Assembly (NCBI GenBank): GCA_022376925.1
Contig: JAIOJX010000002.1
Location: 134,364,831 to 134,428,830, forward strand
Source of the DNA: Tragulus kanchil
Lineage: Eukaryota; Chordata; Mammalia; Artiodactyla; Tragulidae
DNA: 64,000 nt
Reading direction: 5' to 3'
Shown here in pieces: positions 56,713 to 64,000 of this stretch (positions are counted from its first letter, which is position 1; the number at the start of each line of letters is the position of its first letter). Under the pieces are notes generated by a model. That model was given only the letters and a program-made list of their open reading frames with translations, was not told the DNA's origin and did no database searches. The translations under genes and the position numbers were made by a program.

Positions 56713-56997
56713 CAGCTGTGTGGGACCAGCTCTGCAGAGGTATTGGGAAAAGCCAGTACATATATGATATTTGACTGGGAGTACATGGAGTCACGCATGC
56801 ATCTCAGTAAAGGATGACTGTCATCTCAAGGAACAGATATCTCAAGTTAATGATTTTAGTACTTTTCTATGTATGGGCAAGATTCTGGTTTCATTAAAAT
56901 CCTTCCTGAGATACATATCTGGCTATCTCAGGGGCTTGTTTTCTCGAGGCTGAGTGCCCTGTCTTGTCTCTCATCTGAACTCCCCTCTGGGTGCACT
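56713..56997. other. Non-genic unique-looking DNA
   Basis: May continue the element that hosts the minisatellite; class unknown. Confidence 0.4.
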
Positions 56998-57211
56998 GTT
57001 GGTCAGCAGCTGTGATGGCTGATGCCTCCATCCTTGTGGAACTGGTTGGTAAACCACACTTTTTGTTGTATACTAGTCATTTGTGTCTGTGTTTGTGCCG
57101 TTCTATTTTCATCAAATCCTGAGTGCTGTATCTCTCTAGTCTTTGGAATGAGAGACTCTCTTATCTTGCTTTGGCTCTTAAGGCCAAACATTGTTTCTAA
57201 GCAATCCATCA

Positions 57212-57292
57212 CCCCCACTTTCAAGGTGAGAAAACTGAGGTTCAGGAGGATACAGGATTAACTCAGGGTTCGAGCTGGTGCAGACATGAAAA
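57212..57292 (-). mobile_element. MIR remnant
   Basis: Antisense MIR: GTGAGAAAACTGAGGTTCAG. Replayed at 58349-58430. Confidence 0.7.
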
Positions 57293-57331
57293 AACTCTGA
57301 AAGCTGGAGCAGACCTAGAAATAGATCAGAC

Positions 57332-57450
57332 TGGGAATTCCCTAGTGGTCCAGTGGTTAAGACTCAGAGCTTTCACTGCCCTGACCTGGGTTCTGTTCCT
57401 GGTTGGGGAACTAAAATTCCACAAGCTGTGGGGCGTGGCCAAAAAAAAGA
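57332..57450 (+). mobile_element. Short CHR-type SINE
   Basis: GGGAATTCCCTAGTGGTCCA head to GGCGTGGCCAAAAAA tail. Flanks AGAAATAGATCA / AGAAATAGACCT. Confidence 0.9.
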
Positions 57451-58104
57451 AATAGACCTAACTGCTGTGAACCACAAGAGAGATTATTATCTCTAACCTT
57501 TTACTATTACCCAGACACTTCCACTTAGTATCTTGAGAGAAAAGTCTGTTTAATTATTCATGTCTTTTCCGAGTAATTGGTGACACGTCCTCCAGCTGGG
57601 AGACTGAATAAGCTTTGTTGCTAAAGCTGTCCACCACACATAAGACAGGTTCCAGCCCCAAAGAGTTAATGGAGAATTAATGGAGATCTTATCCTTGGGG
57701 GGTGTGTCTGCTGTGGGTCTCCTTGAATGCTAGCAGCAGCCTTTTGCTAAAATGCCCTGTGAACAGAAGGCTGGGAAACCAGTATCACCATGGTCCACTT
57801 CCATTTCAGAAATGACTTTCTGTATCCTTTATTTCTTCGGGGTCTTTAAAAAGAATTAAAAGCCCTTTATAGTTAGAAGCAAGGACAGGGATGTCTGTAG
57901 GCTTTCCAGGGAGCAGTGTACTGTCTCATGTCACAGAATGGGCAACAAAAATTGAACTCAGACTTGTACAACTGGTCTAAGCGAGGACCTCCCTGTATTG
58001 GATGCCAGACGTTCATTTGAAACACTTAATGATACTTTGGGACATGCACCAGTATTTTGAGAGTTTCTATTTGTTGAGTATTTATTTGAAGCAGGCACAG
58101 TAAT
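57451..58104. other. Non-genic unique-looking DNA
   Basis: No recognised element; replayed at 58588-59242, and its second half again from 59944. Confidence 0.5.
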
Positions 58105-58468
58105 GTTGAAAATATTTATTATGCTGGGATCTGTGTTGGTCAGCAGCTGTGATGGCTGATGCCTCCATCCTTGTGGAACTGGTTGGTAAACCACACTTTT
58201 TGTTGTATACTAGTCATTTGTGTCTGTGTTTGTGCCGTTCTATTTTCATCAAATCCTGAGTGCTGTATCTCTCTAGTCTTTGGAATGAGAGACTCTCTTA
58301 TCTTGCTTTGGCTCTTAAGGCCAAACATTGTTTCTAAGCAATCCATCACCCCCACTTTCAAGGTGAGAAAACTGAGGTTCAGGAGGATACAGGATTAACT
58401 CAGGGTTCGAGCTGGTGCAGACATGAAAAAACTCTGAAAGCTGGAGCAGACCTAGAAATAGATCAGAC

Positions 58469-58587
58469 TGGGAATTCCCTAGTGGTCCAGTGGTTAAGAC
58501 TCAGAGCTTTCACTGCCCTGACCTGGGTTCTGTTCCTGGTTGGGGAACTAAAATTCCACAAGCTGTGGGGCGTGGCCAAAAAAAAGA
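58469..58587 (+). mobile_element. Short CHR-type SINE (duplicate of 57332-57450)
   Basis: Replayed copy in pair 23. Confidence 0.9.
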
Positions 58588-59300
58588 AATAGACCTAACT
58601 GCTGTGAACCACAAGAGAGATTATTATCTCTAACCTTTTACTATTACCCAGACACTTCCACTTAGTATCTTGAGAGAAAAGTCTGTTTAATTATTCATGT
58701 CTTTTCCGAGTAATTGGTGACACGTCCTCCAGCTGGGAGACTGAATAAGCTTTGTTGCTAAAGCTGTCCACCACACATAAGACAGGTTCCAGCCCCAAAG
58801 AGTTAATGGAGAATTAATGGAGATCTTATCCTTGGGGGGTGTGTCTGCTGTGGGTCTCCTTGAATGCTAGCAGCAGCCTTTTGCTAAAATGCCCTGTGAA
58901 CAGAAGGCTGGGGAAACCAGTATCACCATGGTCCACTTCCATTTCAGAAATGACTTTCTGTATCCTTTATTTCTTCGGGGTCTTTAAAAAGAATTAAAAG
59001 CCCTTTATAGTTAGAAGCAAGGACAGGGATGTCTGTAGGCTTTCCAGGGAGCAGTGTACTGTCTCATGTCACAGAATGGGCAACAAAAATTGAACTCAGA
59101 CTTGTACAACTGGTCTAAGCGAGGACCTCCCTGTATTGGATGCCAGACGTTCATTTGAAACACTTAATGATACTTTGGGACATGCACCAGTATTTTGAGA
59201 GTTTCTATTTGTTGAGTATTTATTTGAAGCAGGCACAGTAATAAGCCACACATATGAATTATCTTAGTTAATTTTCATAGTAACCTATGACTTAAATAGT

Positions 59301-59806
59301 TTTGTTGTTCAGTTGCTCAGTTGTGTTCGACTCTTTGCAACACCATGGACTGCAGCACACCTGCTTCCCTGTCCTTCACTATTTTCTGGAATTTGCACAA
59401 ACTCACGTCCATTAAATCGGCGATACCATCCAACCATCTCATCCTCTCTCATCCCCTTCTCCTCCTGCCTTCAGTCTTTCCCAGCATCAGGGTCTTTTCC
59501 AGTGAGTCGACTCTTCTCATCAGGTGGCCAGAGGATTGGAGCTTCAGCTTCAGCATTAGTCCTTCCAATGAACATTCAGGGTTGATTTCCTTTAGGATTG
59601 AGTAGTTTGATCTCCTTGCAGTCCAAGGGTTTCTCCAGAGTCTTCTCCAGTACTACAGTTCATAAGCATCAATTCTTTGGTGCTCAGCCTTTTCTTTATG
59701 ATCCACATTTCACATCCATATATGAGTACTGGAAAAAACATAGCTTTGACTGTATGGACCTTTGTCAGCAAAGCGATAGCTCTCCTTTTTATTTTTTTGA
59801 TTTTGG
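59301..59806 (-). mobile_element. BovB (RTE) LINE 3' end (first copy)
   Basis: Antisense BovB 3' wording: TTGTTCAGTTGCTCAGTTGT, GGTGGCCAGAGGATTGGAGC, GCTCAGCCTTTTCTTTATGA. Replayed at 60424-60929. Confidence 0.93.
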
Positions 59807-59945
59807 CCTCTTACTGGTTTTTTATTTATTTATTTTCATCCGTCTTTATTCTTTGGCATGTGTGGGTCTCCCATTGCAGTGGCCTCTGTCGTTGCAGAGC
59901 ACTGGCTCTGCACACCTGCACTCCAGAGCGCTGACTCATAATTGG
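59807..59945 (-). mobile_element. Young CHR-derived SINE cut by junction
   Basis: Tail and body of the element whole at 60930-61172; stops at the pair 24 junction. Confidence 0.85.
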
Positions 59946-60423
59946 AGATCTTATCCTTGGGGGTGTGTCTGCTGTGGGTCTCCTTGAATGCTAGCAGCAG
60001 CCTTTTGCTAAAATGCCCTGTGAACAGAAGGCTGGGAAACCAGTATCACCATGGTCCACTTCCATTTCAGAAATGACTTTCTGTATCCTTTATTTCTTCG
60101 GGGTCTTTAAAAAGAATTAAAAGCCCTTTATAGTTAGAAGCAAGGACAGGGATGTCTGTAGGCTTTCCAGGGAGCAGTGTACTGTCTCATGTCACAGAAT
60201 GGGCAACAAAAATTGAACTCAGACTTGTACAACTGGTCTAAGCGAGGACCTCCCTGTATTGGATGCCAGACGTTCATTTGAAACACTTAATGATACTTTG
60301 GGACATGCACCAGTATTTTGAGAGTTTCTATTTGTTGAGTATTTATTTGAAGCAGGCACAGTAATAAGCCACACATATGAATTATCTTAGTTAATTTTCA
60401 TAGTAACCTATGACTTAAATAGT

Positions 60424-60929
60424 TTTGTTGTTCAGTTGCTCAGTTGTGTTCGACTCTTTGCAACACCATGGACTGCAGCACACCTGCTTCCCTGTCCTTC
60501 ACTATTTTCTGGAATTTGCACAAACTCACGTCCATTAAATCGGCGATACCATCCAACCATCTCATCCTCTCTCATCCCCTTCTCCTCCTGCCTTCAGTCT
60601 TTCCCAGCATCAGGGTCTTTTCCAGTGAGTCGACTCTTCTCATCAGGTGGCCAGAGGATTGGAGCTTCAGCTTCAGCATTAGTCCTTCCAATGAACATTC
60701 AGGGTTGATTTCCTTTAGGATTGAGTAGTTTGATCTCCTTGCAGTCCAAGGGTTTCTCCAGAGTCTTCTCCAGTACTACAGTTCATAAGCATCAATTCTT
60801 TGGTGCTCAGCCTTTTCTTTATGATCCACATTTCACATCCATATATGAGTACTGGAAAAAACATAGCTTTGACTGTATGGACCTTTGTCAGCAAAGCGAT
60901 AGCTCTCCTTTTTATTTTTTTGATTTTGG
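60424..60929 (-). mobile_element. BovB LINE 3' end (second copy, continuous with the rest)
   Basis: 3'-most part of a BovB that runs to about 62645, interrupted by two SINEs and a 616-bp replay. Confidence 0.93.
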
Positions 60930-61172
60930 CCTCTTACTGGTTTTTTATTTATTTATTTTCATCCGTCTTTATTCTTTGGCATGTGTGGGTCTCCCATTGC
61001 AGTGGCCTCTGTCGTTGCAGAGCACTGGCTCTGCACACCTGCACTCCAGAGCGCTGACTCATAATTGGACACACTGGTCTAGCTGCTCTGTGGCATGTGG
61101 GATCTTCCTGGGCCAGGGATTGAACCGGTGCCCCTTGCACTGCAAGGCAGACTCTTTACCCACTGGACCACC
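60930..61172 (-). mobile_element. Young CHR-derived SINE inserted in BovB, altered 5' head
   Basis: Antisense copy. The usual head end after CTGGACCACCAG is replaced by TCCAGTGGTGGAC, which makes an inverted repeat at 61160-61182 before BovB resumes. Confidence 0.88.
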
Positions 61173-61425
61173 AGTCCAGTGGTGGACTGTCTCTGCTTTT
61201 TAATATGCTGTCTAGGTTTGTCATAGCTTTTTTTCCATGGAGCAAGCATCTTTTAATTTCATGACTACATTCATTGCCCACAGTGATTTTGGAGCCCAGG
61301 AAAATAAAGTCTGTCACTGTTTCCAGTTTTTGGTATGAAGTGGTGGTACTGGATGCTGTGATTTTAGATTTTTGAATGTTGAGTGGTAAGCCAGCTTTTT
61401 CACTCTCCTTCTTCACTTTCATCAA
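61156..61425 (-). pseudogene. BovB reverse transcriptase fragment
   Basis: An antisense frame of 89 codons reads as the RTE/BovB RT segment downstream of the catalytic box, with LNIQKSKI, SKITVGNECSHEIKR and MTNLDSILKSRD. It is cut at its N-side by a SINE inserted at 61435 and at its C-side by another SINE. The initial Met is incidental. Replayed at 61772-62041. Dead remnant. Confidence 0.92.
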
Positions 61426-61434
61426 GAGGCTTTT

Positions 61435-61788
61435 TTTTTTTTAAAGACCTTTTTCTTTTTTCTTTTTTAACATTTATTTTATTTATTTATCTTTTTGGGG
61501 GGTGAGGTGGGGAGGGAGTGGGACGGGCGGGCCACTTCTATTGGTCTTTTCATTTATCTATTTATCTATTTTCATTTATCTGTCTGTTCTTTGGCTCCTG
61601 TGGGCCTCCCATCACGGTGGCCTCTGTCATTGCAGAGCACCGGCTCTGGGCGCACGCGCCCCTGAGCTCTGGCTTGGTAATAGGACACATCGGTCCAGCC
61701 GCTCCGCGGCACATGGGATCTTCCCAGGCCAGGGATCGAACCGGCGCCCCTTGCACTGCAAGGCAGACTCTTTACCCACTGGACCACC
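61435..61788 (-). mobile_element. Chimeric young SINE at 616-bp junction
   Basis: Body and C-rich extension match the SINE at 62048-62415. The head (GGCAGACTCTTTACCC, then CACCAGTCCAGTGG) matches the SINE at 60930-61172. It is thus a fusion of two elements. Confidence 0.88.
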
Positions 61789-62041
61789 AGTCCAGTGGTG
61801 GACTGTCTCTGCTTTTTAATATGCTGTCTAGGTTTGTCATAGCTTTTTTTCCATGGAGCAAGCATCTTTTAATTTCATGACTACATTCATTGCCCACAGT
61901 GATTTTGGAGCCCAGGAAAATAAAGTCTGTCACTGTTTCCAGTTTTTGGTATGAAGTGGTGGTACTGGATGCTGTGATTTTAGATTTTTGAATGTTGAGT
62001 GGTAAGCCAGCTTTTTCACTCTCCTTCTTCACTTTCATCAA
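61772..62041 (-). pseudogene. BovB reverse transcriptase fragment (duplicate of 61156-61425)
   Basis: Replayed copy in pair 25; identical in frame. Confidence 0.92.
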
Positions 62042-62047
62042 GAGGCT

Positions 62048-62415
62048 TTTTTTTTTTTAAAGACCTTTTTCTTTTTTCTTTTTTAACATTTATTTTATTT
62101 ATTTATCTTTTTGGGGGGTGAGGTGGGGAGGGAGTGGGACGGGCGGGCCACTTCTATTGGTCTTTTCATTTATCTATTTATCTATTTTCATTTATCTGTC
62201 TGTTCTTTGGCTCCTGTGGGCCTCCCATCACGGTGGCCTCTGTCATTGCAGAGCACCGGCTCTGGGCGCACGCGCCCCTGAGCTCTGGCTTGGTAATAGG
62301 ACACATCGGTCCAGCCGCTCCGCGGCACATGGGATCTTCCCAGGCCAGGGATCGAACCGGCGCCCCTTGCACTGCAAGGCGGTGTCCTTACCCACTGGAC
62401 CACTAGGGGAAGCCC
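62048..62415 (-). mobile_element. Young CHR-derived SINE with C-rich extension, inserted in BovB
   Basis: Antisense full-length copy. Target-site duplication AAGAGGCT (62040-62047, 62416-62423). G-rich plus-strand stretch 62113-62147, then (TTTA)n. Confidence 0.92.
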
Positions 62416-62645
62416 AAGAGGCTCTTTTGTTCCTCTTCACTTTCTACCATTAGGATGGTGTCATCTGCATACCTGAGGTTATTGGTATTTCTCCCGGCAA
62501 TCTTGATTCCAGCTTGACATTCATCCAGCCCAGTATTTCCCATGATGTACTCTGCATATAAGTTAAGTAAGCAAGGTGACAGTATACAGCCTCAACCCAT
62601 TCCTCTCCCAATTTTGAACCAGTCTGTTGTTTCGCTGTCTCGTTG
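62416..62645 (-). pseudogene. BovB reverse transcriptase catalytic segment
   Basis: Antisense BovB RT. The YADD catalytic box is encoded at 62460-62471 (tyrosine codon at right), followed by T-I. The SINE at 62048-62415 separates this box from the rest of the thumb-side RT at 61789-62047. The 5' truncation of the LINE is near 62645. Confidence 0.92.
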
Positions 62646-62744
62646 TATGGATAATTTGAGACTCATTTATTTGAGTTCCTCAAGGTCAAAGACAAATAAA
62701 TAACAGCCATGGTTTCAATGCTAAAATGCATACTTTTAAAGTTA

Positions 62745-63022
62745 TTTATTATTTTATTTTTTGCATACACTGAGTCTTCATCGCTGCTTGTAGACTTTCT
62801 CTGGTGTGGTGAGCAGGACCTACTCTTAAGTTGCGGTGTGCAGGCTTCTCCTTGCAGTGGTTTCTCTTGTTGCAGAGAATGGGCTCCAGGGTATATGGGC
62901 TTCAGTGGCTGTGGCATGTGAGCTCAGTAGTTTTGGCTTGGTTTCTCTGAGGCATGCAGAATCTTCTTGGACCAGGGGCCAAACCCTGTCCTCTGCATTG
63001 CAAGGTGGATTCTTTACCATTG
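62745..63022 (-). mobile_element. CHR-2-type SINE
   Basis: Antisense diverged copy: TTGCAGAGAATGGGCTCCAG, TGTGGCATGTGAGCTCAGTA, head GGATTCTTTACCATTGGA. Confidence 0.85.
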
Positions 63023-63799
63023 GAGGAAAAGACCGTCTGTTTCCTTCTTCTAAAAGACCTTTTATTTCCTTCTTGACCACGAAGGAAATAAAAAGATGTA
63101 TGCTTTTAATCATTACACTATTATGATGTCAGTTAATATAACCATTTCGTCTACATTTTCTCTTTTGTTCTGGAACGGGTAAGTGTTTTTCCAGGAAGGT
63201 TTTCATAAGCTGTTGACATGAATACATGGAGAAGACTGTGACCAGCTTAGAAGGGGAGTACATTCATCTCAGATGAACATTTATGGGGTTTATTTTTAAC
63301 TGGTTACAGATCTTGGACTAACATTTGAACACAACTTGTCTACAAAGCTCTTTATTCTAATTTTAGCTTGAGCCACTCTGGATGAATCTAAGAAGGAGAC
63401 GGGAATTCCTTTTTATTGAGTTTGACTCTGAAGTGGGTATGCTCATCTCAAAAATGGAGAAGTAAAATTGAGGTGACTCGCACAGGGTCATTCTGGTCTA
63501 TTATATTAGTGAATCAGTGATTTGCTGTCTCCATGTAAGAGGATTATAGATTCTCATCTGTTGCTATGTGATGCAGAGTATTTACCTACAGGAAGAATGA
63601 ACTTTCCTTTTCCTGTTGATATGGAGCATGGCTGTGTGATACCCATTGGCCAGTGGAATTGAGAGGATATGATATTCTGTACATCTAACCAGAAGCTTTA
63701 ACAGTCATTGAGTGATTTGCCCATTGCTCTTTTCCCTATCCTCAGGACCACGTGAGGACTGTTTCCTCAGCTTATATCCTGACATATAAAAGACACATG
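63023..63799. other. Non-genic unique-looking DNA
   Basis: Includes a short inverted repeat of TTTATTTCCTTC / GAAGGAAATAAA around 63060-63092; no other recognised feature. Confidence 0.5.
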
Positions 63800-63915
63800 G
63801 ATTTGAAGGAGTGGGAGGAAGGGAGGCTCGAGAAGGAGGTTCAACTGATTTGCCGTGTTGTCCGGCAGAAACCAACTACAAAACATTATTTATTTAGACA
63901 AATAAATGCATAAAA
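63800..63915 (+). mobile_element. L1 3' terminal fragment
   Basis: Very short L1 3' end: GTGGGAGGAAGGGAGGCTCG, GGCAGAAACCAACTACAAAA, then A-rich words. Confidence 0.65.
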
Positions 63916-64000
63916 ACTGAAAGTCTTCATCGCTGCTTGTAGACTTTCTCTGGTGTGGTGAGCAGGACCTACTCTTAAGTTGCGGTGTGCAGGCTTCTCC

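Larger units (their letters stand above)
56998..59242. repeat. Step-back duplication pair 23 (56998-58104 and 58135-59242)
   Basis: Offset 1137-1138. One G-run difference (57773/58911). Filler 58105-58134. Confidence 0.96.
58819..61068. repeat. Step-back duplication pair 24 (58819-59945 and 59944-61068)
   Basis: Offset 1123-1125. Copy one stops inside a SINE at ATAATTGG. The restart GGAGATC overlaps it by microhomology (GG). Confidence 0.96.
61145..62380. repeat. 616-bp tandem duplication, pair 25 (61145-61764 and 61761-62380)
   Basis: Offset exactly 616. The junction lies in CCCTTGCACTGCAAGGC, a word shared by the two flanking SINEs. This differs from the ~1.1-kb replays, which join unrelated sequence. 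Confidence 0.95.
62773..64000. repeat. Step-back duplication pair 26 (62773-~62851 and 63922-64000)
   Basis: The last 79 bases of the window repeat 62773-62851 (offset 1149), so the window ends just after another restart. The preceding base words are unrelated. Confidence 0.93.

Noticed and set aside
1..64000. A biological array of tandem duplications or a new amplifying system
   Set aside because: Each replay copies different sequence with no shared boundary motif, and the step length is almost constant. Differences are of sequencing-error type. An artefact is the simpler explanation.

Overview
The window reads as non-coding nuclear DNA from a pecoran ruminant. The basis is its repeat content: many Bov-tA/BovA2 SINEs, BovB (RTE) LINE pieces, ruminant-type L1 3' ends, CHR-type tRNA-Glu SINEs and ruminant ERV LTRs, on a background of old MIR, L2 and Tigger1. 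I find no protein-coding gene, no exon I can defend, and no functional rRNA or tRNA gene. The only recognisable protein-coding traces are retrotransposon remnants, such as a split BovB reverse transcriptase with a YADD box and an L1 ORF2 tail. The longest open frames run across SINEs or old repeats.

The dominant structure is not a repeat family. From end to end the sequence repeatedly steps back about 1.1 kb and replays what it has just said, then moves on. I located 26 such pairs. Twenty-four have offsets near 1.08-1.25 kb, one has a 616-bp offset, and one is cut by the window end; the first is cut by the window start. Each pair involves a different, unrelated segment. Copies are nearly identical and differ mostly in homopolymer length and small indels. 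Several junctions carry short scrambled filler. I favour an assembly or consensus artefact over biology. Collapsing the pairs leaves roughly 36 kb of distinct sequence.

Layout after mental collapse: 1-3.3 kb, Bov-tA split by a young SINE, then old repeat and MIR. 3.3-11.6 kb, several young CHR-derived SINEs, CHR SINEs and an L1 3' end. 11.6-18 kb, L1 scraps, another young SINE, and an L2 carrying a Bov-tA. 18-20.6 kb, CHR plus Bov-tA. 21-23.9 kb, a four-level nest L2 > CHR-2 > L1 > CHR-2. 24.1-24.7 kb, an inverted pair of young SINEs. 26.9-29.2 kb, old repeat-like unique DNA. 29.4-32.2 kb, BovA2, a BovB 3' end, MIR and CHR-2. 33-36 kb, an L1 3' end. 36-41 kb, MIR, Bov-tA in CHR, and a young SINE. 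41-45 kb, CHR-2 and Bov-tA. 45-47.6 kb, a Tigger1-type DNA transposon split by BovA2. 47.6-50 kb, an old diverged local duplication. 50-54 kb, CHR SINEs and Bov-tA. 54.6-55.9 kb, two ERV LTR-like blocks. 56.1-56.7 kb, CHR-2 and a 40-bp minisatellite. 57-59 kb, MIR and CHR. 59.3-62.6 kb, a BovB LINE split by two young SINEs. 62.7-64 kb, CHR-2 and an L1 tail.

The most biologically interesting item is a young-looking, CHR-2-derived SINE subfamily. Some copies carry a shared C-rich 3' extension whose complement is a canonical G-quadruplex motif. Family names are recalled from knowledge of ruminant repeats, not from a database search.
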